Assembly: GCA_963281255.1 (NCBI GenBank)
Contig: OY725489.1
Location: forward strand, 4,712,001 to 4,776,000
Source: Aphrocallistes beatrix
Taxonomy: Eukaryota > Porifera > Hexactinellida > Sceptrulophora > Aphrocallistidae
Direction of reading: 5' to 3'
DNA length: 64,000 nt
The notes under the pieces were generated by a model. The model ran no database searches and was not told the origin of the DNA. It worked only from the letters and a program-made list of their open reading frames with translations. How positions within the stretch are numbered: position 1 is the stretch's first letter; every line of letters starts with the position of its first letter. Position numbers and translations under genes: made by a program. Positions 52,585 to 63,772 of the stretch are shown one piece after another.

Positions 52585-53215
52585 CACTGCTCTATCAAAA
52601 GTATTCGTACGCCCCACTAATTCCCATACAAATTGTATAAATCGTATCTATTTTGGAGTCAATAGTAATAAATCAGTAATATTTTGACTAGATTTGCTTA
52701 AAATTCATTTCTACACACTCGATTACTTATTTTATAGTCTTTCAACTCAATTACTCTATTTGAAAGTTAAATATTTTTAACCCGTAACACCTAGTGCCAC
52801 TAACGCCATCATATATAGTGGCATTAATTTATAGTATGTGGCACAGTGAAGTACAGTAGAGTTCGCTTATTAGCAAGTCGGGTTTTGTACGAGAAAAACT
52901 TGCTAATAAGGGAACATAATTAATACATTTTGGTCCATTGGGACCTTAAAAAACTTGCTAATAAGCGAATCTTGCTAATAAGGCAATATCTAATAAGCGA
53001 ACTCTACTGTAAATGTTCAAATATTTATGTTTGAAGGAGAGTAATTGAGTTGAGAGCTTATAAGGTTCGTTTTTGAATGTGAACAAAACGAATTTACAAT
53101 CGAAATTAGTGTATTTATTACAGATTAAATATTGTTGACTTCATAAAAATATTAGTTTTGCAAAAATTTAATGGAAAATTTTGAGGTGTACGAATACGTT
53201 TTTGGTAGGGTAGTG
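52585..53215. mobile_element. Tc1-like MITE (GTATTCG family) hosting a pogo MITE
   Basis: CACTGCTCTATCAAAAGTAT at the left, with GTACGAATACGTTTTTGGTA and GGGTAGTG at the right, both next to TA (52583-52584, 53216-53217). GTATTCGTAC lies just inside each end. It contains the insertion 52854-53009. Related to the element at 54095-54357. Confidence 0.82.
52854..53009. mobile_element. Pogo-like MITE, 156 bp
   Basis: CAGTAGAGTTCGCTTATTAG and CTAATAAGCGAACTCTACTG are perfectly inverted and flanked by TA (52852-52853, 53010-53011). Inner AACTTGCTAATAAG repeats occur. Same class as 18100-18275. Confidence 0.93.
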
Positions 53216-53217
53216 TA

Positions 53218-54045
53218 TACTACATATTGTATCCAGTTCAAATAGCGAAAGCTCCCAAACAGCTAAGCAAGGGCCTAGGTCAGCAAGAAGGAGTATAATT
53301 TAGATACTGAATGTTCCTTGCGATATAAACCCCTGCAATATTTGAATAAAAAAGAAGAGATGTGATGTTTTTCATGTAAAACATGGGGACAATAAACTAG
53401 ATAATATAGATGGCAAAAATTTCGAAACTGCCGCAGCGACCAAACAGAAGAACTTAAACTAGTAAATCAACTAGCAAACCACCGAGTTAATGCACTGTTG
53501 CCAAACAAAATACTCTAATACACAACACCGAATCGTTAGCATAACCCAAAAAAAAAACAGCAGCTACCAGGTATTTTGCTATATCCAACCTAAACTTCTA
53601 ACAATTAATCCCATCATTTCATATTTTTGATCAACGAACTCTCATTACCATTTCCCTTCGAAATCTTTTGCGATTTCTTCACAATTCTTACAGTTAGACA
53701 CCTATACCATGTTCTACAGAAGAAATAAACTCAAATTGTCGCTAAATTACCTGCAAAAAAACTCAAAGACCTAATTTCCACCTTCAATGCAGCTGTTCTA
53801 AACTAACGACAGTCACTGCTCACTTCAGTTTCTCCAAATCTAAAAAAACCCACAACACTGGCCCCAAGTGAAAATTTGTGTTAACCATAACCAACCAGAG
53901 TTAGGAATAATTTTATTAAGCAATAAAATCAAAGCCAACTGAATGTTAAATCCTAGACATTTTTTGAAAAGATGTGATTCTTCAGAATTTGGAACCAGGC
54001 TCAAATCTACCAAGATATTTGGTCTTTTAGGAGTATAGCTTCATT
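53218..54045. other. No recognised gene
   Basis: A-rich on the plus strand with many AAAAAAACAGCAG-like runs around 53540-53900; no frame, repeat or inverted termini recognised. Confidence 0.4.
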
Positions 54046-54094
54046 ATCCTTACTATTAAAACCCGATCAATGTGGGTATATGGATATATATATA

Positions 54095-54357
54095 CACTCC
54101 CCACTCATAAGTATTCGCACAACTAAAATATTCGCATACAAATAGTTATAATGCACATCTATTTATGGAGTCAATGCCTTATAATGATTGACAAATGCAC
54201 TTAATTTAGCTTCAAATTCGTATTTTTCCTCATTCGAATTACTCAATGTATCATCTTTCATTTCGATTACTCTCCCTCAAAATAAATACTATCAACCTCC
54301 ACCACCTTGTGCCACTAAATGCCATATTATATGTACGAATACTTTTGGTAAGGCGTG
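54095..54357. mobile_element. Tc1-like MITE (GTATTCG family), 263 bp
   Basis: CACTCCCCACTCATAAGTAT and ATACTTTTGGTAAGGCGTG, each next to TA (54093-54094, 54358-54359). It inserted in the (TA)n of the Helitron-like copy, so the exact TA is ambiguous. Confidence 0.82.
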
Positions 54358-54588
54358 TATATATATGTAACGAATTGATTGAAGAAACTGCCAGGCATAT
54401 GAAGCTGATATTTTACATGTGTGGGTCTTTTGGCTATGGCTCCAATAAGTTCTGGGCTCAGATTAAAATTTCGACTCATTATGGAATTGTGACGCCATTG
54501 TCACCTTATATAATCAGATATTTCAGTGTTTTAACTATAACTCAGCCATTTTAGATTATAAAAGGCTGAAATGTTAATATAATGTGTC

Positions 54589-55682
54589 ATGGCCTACTTA
54601 ATATACAGCTAAATATGTCACCGAGAAGGCTATGAAACGAAGAGGCCAGTATTAACACAGTCAAAATTTAATTAGACCGATAAATCAAAAACCGCTCACG
54701 GTAGACATTTGAAATATATTACTACCATATACAAACATTATATCAGAGTATCCAATTCCGCCGTCAAAAAGTTGATATGTCTTCATGTGATTGCGCAATA
54801 AGCTCTTTTTAGAGCGAAAAATATTGGTGTTCTAGCTCATATTAAACGCCGTTATCTGCATTTCTAATGCTTGATTTTTTTGATAGAGCAACAATAGGAA
54901 GATCTCTATCCAAAAAATCTGAAAATTTTAGTGGAATGTCTATGCATTCCTCAGTTGCTATCGAAATAAAATTTGCATGTTTAAGCCATAACTCGAAAGG
55001 TATTGATCGTATATACTAAAGAATTATACCATTTAATCCGTAAAATATTACTTTCTATATGAGATAATACTATTCACATATCTATTTTCAATATTTTCTG
55101 AGTTATCTAGGATTTATCACGATCTATAGAGAAGTAATGAGATGTGACAAAATCCTACATAACTCAGAAATTATTGAAAATAGACATATGAATAGTATTA
55201 TTCTCATATAGGAAGTAATAGTTTACGGAATAAATGGTATAATTTCTTAGTGTATACGATCTATATTTTTCGAGTTATGGCTTAAACATGCAGTTTCTTG
55301 TTTCCATAGCAACTGAGGAATGCATAGATATTCCAACTAAAATTTTCATATTTTTTGGATTGAGGTATTCCTATATTTGCTCAATCAAAAAATCAACCAT
55401 TATAAATGCAAATAACGATGTTTAACATGAGCTAGAACAGCAACATTTTTCGCTCTAAAAAGAGACTATTGCGCAATCACATGAATATATATCAAATTTT
55501 TGACAGCGAAATTGGATATTCTAATATAATGTTTGTATATGGAAATAATATATTTCAAATGTCTATCGTGAGCGGTTTTTTATTTATCGGTCTAATTAAA
55601 TTTTGACCGTGTTAAAACTGGCCTCTTCGTTTCATGGCCTTCTCGGTGACATATTTATGTAGCCGTATATTAAGTAGGCCAT
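54589..55682. mobile_element. Foldback element 4, 1094-bp palindrome
   Basis: ATGGCCTACTTAATATACAG at the left and its inverse TATATTAAGTAGGCCAT at the right. Arms of about 530 bp meet near 55130 around GATCTATAGAGAAGTAATG. Flanks TAATGTGTC and GAATGTGTA agree at 7 of 9. The terminus resembles foldbacks 1-3 (ATAGCCTACT), but the interior is different: a distinct subfamily with the same architecture and size. It interrupts the Helitron-like copy between GTTAATATAATGTGT and GTGTATATTAGTATTC. Confidence 0.93.
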
Positions 55683-55979
55683 GAATGTGTATATTAGTAT
55701 TCTTTTCATAAGACCAGACTATTATTAAAATATGATGACTCATCATTTAGTTGTGACGTTATCATTACGTATCAAAAAAATTATATTGACAAATTTCGTG
55801 ATTTTTCGTGTGGTATCGATAACACTTAAGAACGATATATTTAGTGATATTATCTACCCTATGATTAATCAATGTGTGTCTACGCGCTCAAAGGGCGCCT
55901 CATGCGGACACGAAGTGTTCGCCAGCCGCCTAGCGCAAGTAAGAATATATCAATTATCAGCTCATATCTACACTTTCTA

Positions 55980-56830
55980 TGATAGTCAAAGATTGTCAAA
56001 TCATATGAATCTCGAACCAAGCAGAGTATTCGGTTTCTGCAAAAGGCCGATAGAAGTCCAGGGAGTGATTAAGTTTGGGGTGTCAGTAGGGAAGAAAAGC
56101 GTCCTGGAAAAGTTATCGATTTTGAATGACCGATTTTATTGCTAGGAAGAAAGTTTATGGGTCACTTTAATCGTGCTACGTTTGACTGGAATGATTAACG
56201 AATTCAAATAGAAGACACGTGGATACCGATAAAACCAACAGTCTCGGGCGGAACAGCGTTGTTCTGGGCGCAGACCACCGCAGTTAAGGTTAACTCGATT
56301 GCCATACTGCAACCAGGCCTATGATAGTTCGACGTTGGTACTAAGTTGAATCTTGAACAGCGTAAGTGGTTAGTCCAACTTGTAGAGGAAGATGAGGATC
56401 TTTCGGGGCTCTCAAAGACAGGCATGTGCGATCATGTAATCGAAATAAGAGATGCAGCGCCGATTAAGGAGAGAGCAAGATGGGTACCACCGAATTGGAG
56501 GAGGATGTCGAGATATCGTTGGTAGAAATACTGGAAAATGGAGTGTGCTGACCCTTGCATTCACTCTGGGTCTCAAATGTAGTGCTGAAGCAGAAAAGGA
56601 ATGGGAGCTGGAGATCCGCAAATTGACTACCGGCGATCAAACAAGGTTACGAATAAAGATGCCTCTAGCCGGCCTAGCATACATTCGATTTCAGGTAAGT
56701 TAGGGGGAAGTCGTTATTTTTCTTTATGGATATAGCTAGCGCTTACCGTTACGTTTCAGTGAGTAGTCTGGACGTGGAAACACAACATTTTATACTTCTA
56801 GATGCCAGTATGAAACATTTCTGATGATAT
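55980..56830 (+). pseudogene. Second Gypsy pol fragment (linker to RT)
   Basis: Plus-strand translation gives LVQLVEEDEDLSGLSKTGMC and APIKERARWVPPNWRR, the region before reverse transcriptase. It is followed in other frames by DYRRSNKVTNKDA, a GGSRYFSL block and the VSVSSLDVETQHFI region of the palm. It ends within RT. The SPW and DxASAY motifs are damaged. This is a different lineage or copy from the 36-46 kb element and is on the opposite strand. No LTR, protease DTG or integrase seen. Confidence 0.7.
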
Positions 56831-57909
56831 TTTTTATGTACCAATTTTCCTATCTCTTCATAGGCCGCAATTAAATAACTTCCACCTCCCATTTGGCTGT
56901 AATATCTTTCTGCCGTAATATGCTGGTGCGGCATGAAATCTGCCACAAGTCGTGTCTTTTGTGGATTCGATTTTGTGATGAATGTAGCAGCAACTTTTCT
57001 GGACGCTGTTGCTATTATTTTTGATATTCTTTCTATTTAATTTGTGTAAGGAAGTAAGGCTTGTTGTTACGTCCTTGCGTGTTATTCTTCTCCCTTTGTA
57101 TTAGACAAAGAAGTAGTCTTTTGAGTCTGAATTCCAAATTTGAGTCAAGATGCAATTTTTATGTTTGATGAAGACCTCCTTAGCTGTACCTTTCATGAAT
57201 ATCACAGTTGGTTTAATCTTTCCGTTTTTGTGTTCATGTATCACGATTTTGAGCACTTCACTATTATTTTTATCTGAATCAATTTCAGAAGCTCTGAGTT
57301 CGATAACTACTCCTAATCTTTGCGAATTTCTATAGAAAACTTCTCCAATTAATGCAGCGCGAAATTTGTAATAGTTATTCTGTAAAAATTCTGATCCTTC
57401 TTCATATTTACTATGCCTCGGAGTAACTCCTCTCTGATATCGGACGATATGTACTTTTGTATAAATTCAATATTGACTTGAGTCTCTTGTTCTCTTTTCC
57501 GCAGTTTGTCGATGCTACCCTTAAGTGCTTTCTTTTTAAGGCTACTATGCCACCTAATTAGAATTTGATATAAAGTTAATGTTCCACATTGTTTAATTGT
57601 TTGTTTATATTTTGTTATGCAATTTGTAATTAATCCCTAAATTTGTTTTATTTGATGATATAGTATATCTAGCTGTCTTACTCTTAGTTAAATAGTTAAT
57701 AGTTGTTGAGGAAGCTTTCATGTAAGAATTATACTCGATGTATCATTAATAGCTGAATTACTTCTGAAGAGTATATATTAGTTAAATATACACACTTATA
57801 TTTTAGTCTAGAAATTATCTTGCAATCCTGAGATCAAGCTCTTTCACTTCCTCATGAGAAGAAAATGTGTCTGTCCCATTCATGTAAGAAGTTGATGAAT
57901 TCAGAGAAA

Positions 57910-58062
57910 CAGAGGCGTAGCTAGGGTGCGGCACATGGGGCTTAGGCCGCAACCTCAAAGGCTGTGCCCACTAAAATTTCACTAATTAGCATTGTGTGCC
58001 GCAACCTCCCACAGAATAGATTGGAATTGCCGCACCCTAAAATTGTGCTAGCTACGCCTTTG
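57910..58062. mobile_element. hAT MITE, 153 bp, perfect 8-bp TSD
   Basis: CAGAGGCGTAGCTAGGGTGC at the left; the right end GCTAGCTACGCCTTTG is inverted, with GCCGCAACCT and TGCCGCACCCTA blocks inside. CAGAGAAA flanks both sides exactly (57902-57909, 58063-58070). Confidence 0.95.
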
Positions 58063-58612
58063 CAGAGAAATACCTTAGCTATATGCTTAAACTTGCAGCA
58101 CATAGCCCATTTAAATTGACAAAATAATCGCATACTTTTTTGGCGTCTTGTTTTCGTCCAACTTTAATCTTCCGAGGAGATTTTACAACAATGGAAGCCC
58201 TAACTTCCGTCTCTATGTTATGACACCCTCCATCCATCGATTTCAACCATTTACCGAAGTCTTTGATTAATAAACTGTTGTTCCCCATCTGGATCTCATC
58301 GCAGAATACCCCTTCTGTCTCAGTGTCCGTGAAAATATCAGAACTTTCTGAAGGTTTTGGTTTTCTACCTGGTGATTTTCAACTAGATAATCATTTGCAC
58401 TATAGAATGACACAGAGGTGGAAAGCGATTTTTCATCTGGAGTTAACACAGTTGAATCATTGCTGAAAACTTCATTATCACATTGCTTAGGGTCATTACT
58501 CGCAGATTCGTCAGCAGAATTCCGATGGCAATAATAATTCTTTGCAGCTCCGATTGTGAGATGAGACTTTTTCCTTCATAACTTTTCGAAAAGAAATTAA
58601 ATGAATCCTTAG

Positions 58613-58643
58613 CATGTGTGTGTGCGTGTGTGTGTGTGTGTGT
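58613..58643. repeat. (GT)n microsatellite
   Basis: About fifteen GT units with one C interruption. Confidence 0.95.
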
Positions 58644-59010
58644 ATTTTCAATCAGTTAATATTTTCTAGTTTCAGACTGGTTTCTATAAAGTGAATCTTA
58701 GATCTATCTAAATATAGATCTATTCATAAAAACATAGCCGATTTCCAAAACATAAGCATTGCATCTTTCTCCACCCTCTTCATAAGTGCAACGGAGATAT
58801 ACCTTTTGGCTTGGGGATTTACTTGGTCTTACACGCAATTTTCTTTTTTAGAGTAATAAAACTTGAATTTCTCTGCCTGAAACAAATTTTTAATGGATCT
58901 TTTTCGAGATGCCTCGATAATTTTGTCTGTGTAACTCCGCACAACTTGCACTTAACTCTCATAGATGCAATTTGAAATTGATGAATATAGAGATATATGC
59001 AGATGGTCAA

Positions 59011-59477
59011 TTATAAGTACGAGGAATATGAAGCGGATTTATAGAAATGACTACTACATTTATGAATTGAATCAAATGTCTCAAATTTGATTTAGGGAAG
59101 GGATCAAGGTTATTGAGATTGAGTGTCTATACAGTTTGACATAATCAAACATTAAATTTTCCCAGTCATACTTTGCTCACAATATCAAATTTCACTGATT
59201 GGAATGGAGGAAATACATTACTAATTATCATAACACACTGAATAATAATAATAATTATTATATACATTTATATAGTAGATTCCATATTAATATGTTCAAG
59301 TGCGCTGGCTACATTTGGTAAATATATATATGCAACCTAGAATAGTACATATTAATTCATTCCTATATGGCATATAAACATCTTGCAATTGAGAACATTA
59401 TTCCGTTGCAATGTTGTAAATTAAAACCTTGCACTATTGCATATCAATTAATTACCATACTGAATATAAACAACTTG
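59011..59477. other. No recognised gene
   Basis: AT-rich, with a short (AATAATA) run near 59242. TTGCAA-containing phrases recur (59390, 59430, 59470, 59685) but do not form an ordered repeat. Confidence 0.4.
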
Positions 59478-59485
59478 CAATAGTA

Positions 59486-59680
59486 CAGGGGTCGACAACC
59501 TATGGCACGCGAGCACTGAATTGATGGCACGCAGAGTTTAAAATACTTGTGCGTCGACAGACCGACTTTTTTGTAGATTCAGGGATCAGCAACTCTAGGC
59601 AATCGTGTTACTACCACACGAGGTAATGTTGAAATTATTTGAAAATTGGCACATTTCATTCAAAAGGTTACCAGCCCTTG
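59486..59680. mobile_element. hAT-like MITE, 195 bp
   Basis: CAGGGGTCGACAACCTATGG at the left and GGTTACCAGCCCTTG at the right. CAATAGTA and CAATAGTT flank it (7 of 8). An inner ATGGCACGC pair and a CAGGGATCAGCAACTC segment, similar to the terminus, suggest an internal duplication of the end. Confidence 0.85.
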
Positions 59681-59811
59681 CAATAGTTCATATGAATCTG
59701 TATTATTCTGCAAATTAGCATCTTAGAATAGATAGTGCATAATAACGACCTGTAATCTTGCCAATTAATTGATCACTATATTGCATATGATTAGATACTA
59801 CAATAATATCT

Positions 59812-59861
59812 ACAAGCGCACTTCGCTTGTATGCGATGCGCGGCTGGCGGACACTTTGTTT
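59812..59861 (-). repeat. Helitron-like 3' hairpin fragment
   Basis: On the minus strand, ACAAAGTGTCCGCCAGCCGC leads into CAAGCGAAGTGCGCTTG, the terminal hairpin of the family with one G-for-C change in the stem/loop. It is truncated at its junction with TTAA element C. Confidence 0.6.
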
Positions 59862-61287
59862 CAAACCTCTATCTCAAACCAATTTTGACTTCTTGTATTT
59901 TAAAGACGGTCAATTCTGAAATTTTGAAGTCCCGAGATATAGATATTTTAATTTAAATGTTAAGAACAATGTAAAATGAGTTAATTAAGATGAATAAAAG
60001 CATTCACAGGCATTTATTCGTGTTTATACTGATGATTTAGGTATATTCCGACCAAATATTTGCGGAAATGGCAAAAGTACACTGAAAATCGACAAATTTC
60101 CTTGAGGCTCCTAACCCCGAATATTTTGAGATAATTGTGAATAATAACTCATACCCCTAGCACTACGAAGTGTAATCCATCAGTTTAGAATGAATAAAGA
60201 GCTTCCGAAAAGTATATAAGTCTACGACTTTTAGTTTCCAAGTTATGATTTTTGAAAAATGTCACGTCATCACATCACAAAAATATAAAATCCTACATTC
60301 CAAAGGATGTAGTGCAATTATTATCAATGAATCATATATATATCCCTATAAAAAGTATATTAGGAGGTGAGAACTAAAAATTTGGGCTTATGTTTACAGA
60401 GATAGAGAGAAATCTCTTTTTGGACCTTAAATGGGGGCTTTTAAACGAATCTGGGAGGTCCAAGGCCAGAACTTTCAAAATAATTGTGAAAAGTGCTCCA
60501 ATTTTTCTATACACATTATTAACGACACTTATATTCATTGTTTAGCATAATAGCCACATTTGGACACATACTTAATGATTAGATTCGCCATTTTCTACTA
60601 TATTCAAAGTTTTCCATAGAATTTGTATTACACTAAAGTCAATGATAAGTCGAGAAATATTTATTTTTTGACACAGAGATGTTTGAGGAACCCATATATT
60701 ATCGTATATCTCTTTTCATTTAAGATTATAATAGATTATATATCTTCAATTGTTTTTAAGATATTACAACGGTCTCTTTAGGGACCATAGAGAGGTATTA
60801 TGCTCGAACTTTAACTATAATAAGCTATATCTCTCGAACAAATGGTCGGATCGGAACAGATTTTTTTTTAATGATCATAATTTTTTTCTGATCCAATTAT
60901 CGCTAAATATCTGACATCAAACAGGCGATTTCCCGAGCATTATATAAATGAACTCCCTTATAGAGCTATTTTGAATGGATTTATTTGCCGTTTCTTCTAA
61001 ATATTTATGTTATACAATCTCCAATGTAGACAAAACGATTTTGAGGTCCATATCATTAAAAAATATCAAATAAGTAAGAAAATATTTGATGAATGTGTCG
61101 AAAATACACCAATAATGCTTCAATTTTTAGTATCGCTAAACTTTAGGGGGTTAAATCATAAAAATCAAAATAAATACCGTCCAACTAGTAAACTTATATT
61201 GTAGACCACTCGGTTATACAATGGAATTAACAATAAAAATTTTTGCCTTTTTTTTTACTTTAGGCAAGTTTTTCGAGGGCGGTATCC
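59862..61287 (+). mobile_element. TTAA-flanked element, copy C, 5' truncated
   Basis: It aligns with copy B from about base 40247 of B to its right end, including TTCGAGGGCGGTATCC and TTAA at 61288-61291. The left ~490 bp is missing, and the break coincides with the end of the Helitron-like fragment. Non-coding. Confidence 0.82.
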
Positions 61288-61291
61288 TTAA

Positions 61292-61708
61292 AAGAAGAGA
61301 TGCATCCTCTCTAGTAGTCCTGATCAAGTCGTTGGTACACTGCATGTTAATCCTCTATAATGTTTCATCTCGATTCAATGCTATAAACTGCATGTTAAAA
61401 CCCTTGCGGGATTGCAGCCAATTTGAGGACTTAGCAGGGTTGTATGACTTAGCGGGATTGCAGAACTTAGCTCCATAAGAGATTTTTAACATACATTATG
61501 TAATTTGATGCTTTAATTTCTTTTTAATTCTAACCATTTTTTGAATTCTTGCAAATTTTCGGTTGTAGGAATTGTTTCTTGAAATCTAAAATTTAAACTT
61601 TTCCCTGAATGGGACTTTCGCTATCCATATTCTAGCTGTAATCTCCATTTTCGTTGATTAATCGTGTGTCTGCAATTATTTCAGCTATTTTTCATTCTTC
61701 ATCAATAG
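61292..61708. other. No recognised gene
   Basis: Short GACTTAGC(A/G)GG(A/G)TTG words repeat around 61425-61470. The 85-codon frame beginning in the TTAA element is chance. Confidence 0.4.
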
Positions 61709-61959
61709 CAGTGGTTCTCAACGTCTTCCATTCCATTCCCCCCTTAGAGATCCCAGACTTTACAAATTCTCCCCAACCTTAAATAATTATACAAAAAAGA
61801 ATAATTATTATCCATTATCGCATTCGTGCGCGTATTTTACAATAGTGATGACTGAAATTCAGTTAGTCTACAAAACAATAATTATCCAACTCGAATGAGA
61901 ACCTTGAACATCGTGCTGAGTTACTAGATAAGAAAATCGAGGGTCAAAACAAGTTAATT

Positions 61960-63772
61960 TTGCTCTAAGATCCCCGCGTACACAAATGTTGATACGGCCT
62001 CTCTTTTTCGTCAAAATGTCCGCAACGACTGAAAGCACATTCAACCAAGTATGTAGTCGGAAATAGCAAAGTTATTTGCTGGGCCTCTGTAGCTAATATA
62101 TTATATTTTACATTACTTGGGAATCCAGCCACATCATTTCTTTTTTAAGGCATGGATCGGTTTTAAGCTGTCATCGTTTTGTAACATCAACTCGTCGATT
62201 AGACCAGAGTTCAAAGCCATACACTAATTATTTTCGCAGTTAGAAAGAAAATGCTGAGTAATCCAAGAAGGAAAGTTCAATTGTTTCAGATCGATAAATC
62301 TGTCATTCAGCTCAACATACAGTTTGGAAAGATGTTCTGAGATGATTCAGAGGATATCATCCAATGGTTGACATTTGCTGAGATGTGGGAGTTAGGAAAG
62401 ATCATTCATCAAGATTTGGGATTTCCAAAAGTTGTTTTTGTTTATAAAGCCACAAATTTTGGTTTTGCAGTCCATGAGAGTTTATTGATCGTCTTGTAGA
62501 TCCTTATTTAAAGCATTCAGTTTACCAAAAATATTGGCAAGATATGAAATTAAGGTTTTGGTTTCACTGAAATTCATGAACTAAAAGTCATCACTGTCCC
62601 CACCAAATTCCAGCAAAGTGTCGTGTAATGCAATGAACCTTTCCAGACAGTTGCTTTTTGAGAGTCATCGCACATGTATATGTTGAAGTAGTCTCACATA
62701 GTTCTCGTTCAGGTCCAGACAAATTGCTTTGAAAAGTCTCTCAGTCTTAGGATGGACTTTCATTAAATTAACCAATTAGATTACCTTTTTCAGTGTTTGG
62801 TCCAGCTTGGGGCTATGTTTTGCAGCCGCCAAACTCTCTCTGTGAATGATACAGTGGACAGTCATTATGTCGGATTATCATCCTTCAAACGTTTCAGTAC
62901 TCCCTTGTTTCTTCCCATCATTGTTGGAGTACCATCTACCACAGTAGACACAATGTTGGTAATCGGAATATCATTATCAGACAGAAACTTCTTGACTACA
63001 TTATAGATATCTTGCAAGGTGGTAGTGGTCGTCAAAGACTCGCAAAACATCATCTCTTCCATTAATTTTGAGTTGTGCAGGAATCTGGCATAGGCCATTA
63101 GAATACATTCCCTGTCCAGGAAGGTTGCTTCATCGAGGGCCAGGGAAAATTTGTGATCTGGAGGATCGCGATCAATTGTGTTTTGAAGTCGCTTGCAATT
63201 TCGTCGATGCGGCGGCGAACAGTTTCATTGCTGAGTGGTGTGAAGGAAAGTTCACAGTCAGGTCTTTTAGTGTCTTGTATTGTTCGGAGATACTATATCT
63301 CAAAGGCTGGTTTCAGCAACTCTTCGCCATCTGTGTGCAGCCGAGATTTCTTTGTGGGTTGGAATCCACATTCATTCAAACTCGTTTCTGTTTTGAACAT
63401 TGAATCAAGCGACATCTGCTTACATTTCGACTTTTCCTCATTCAAGCGTTTGAAGTACTTGAGTTGTTTCTCTACGTGTTCTGCGTGCACCCTTTCGAGA
63501 TGTCTTACCAATTTTGCTGGTCTCATGGAATCATTGCACAGGGAATTGCAACACAACAAGCAGTAAGGTTTGGTCTCATCATAAGCATCACGAATAAACT
63601 CCAATTTCAAATAGTCCGCTGAATAAAAGCGCTTTCCTATTGGAATTTGTAGACGCCACCTGGTCAGAATATTTCCACTTTGGCATTTTAAATACAAATC
63701 TAACAAAAAGTAATTCCTCTGCCCGACCACAATCCTCTCAAATGGTTGCGGAATTAACGGGATCCCAGGCAT
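61960..63772 (-). pseudogene. ZBED5/FAM200-like hAT transposase
   Basis: From the high end: RFYSADYLKLEFIRDAYDE, then a BED-type zinc finger (PYCLLCCNSLCND, KLVRHLERVHAEH) and KYFKRLNEEK. The catalytic region follows in shifted frames: FSLALDEATFLD and VVDGTPTMMGRNKGVLKRLK, then HSQRE/SLAAAKHSPKLDQTLKK (the CxxH..E zone, frameshifted) and KTERLFKAICLDLNENY. The C-terminus (ANNFAISDYIL) is badly decayed with stops. In host genomes such proteins are annotated as ZBED5- or SCAND3-like. It is a pseudogene here, with at least three frameshifts and several stops. Confidence 0.83.

Larger units (their letters stand above)
54046..55943 (+). mobile_element. Helitron-like copy with two nested insertions
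   Basis: Starts TCCTTACTATTAAAACCCGA and a (TA)n, then GTAACGAATTGATTGAAGAA. The interior matches the other copies in reverse: GAGCCATAGCC complement, GTCGACTCATCATGG-like and GATGACTCATCATTT. It ends with GGGCGCC, the CGGACAC...GTGTTCG stem and CGCCTAGCGCAAG at about 55940, without the final hairpin. A MITE (54095-54357) and a foldback (54589-55682) interrupt it; without them it is about 540 bp. Confidence 0.65.
57101..59010 (-). pseudogene. Tyrosine-recombinase (Crypton/DIRS-like) remnant
   Basis: From the high end: a short zinc-finger-like segment (KCKLCGVTQTKLSRHLEKD); then FGKWLKSMDGGCHN at about 58220, typical of the N-terminal core-binding part of these recombinases; then, after a 153-bp MITE and a decayed stretch, 57101-57410. 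That last part reads RAALIGEVFYRNSQRLGVVI with the first catalytic Arg (SQR), IHEHKNGK with the beta-strand Lys, and a stop. The later HxxR and the nucleophilic Tyr are not present. One frameshift lies at about 57410. Such enzymes move Crypton or DIRS-type elements; this one is inactive. Confidence 0.58.

Noticed and set aside
55732-56145. A 137-codon plus-strand frame
   Set aside because: It crosses from a Helitron-like 3' end into the second Gypsy fragment; the first two-thirds is non-coding repeat sequence.
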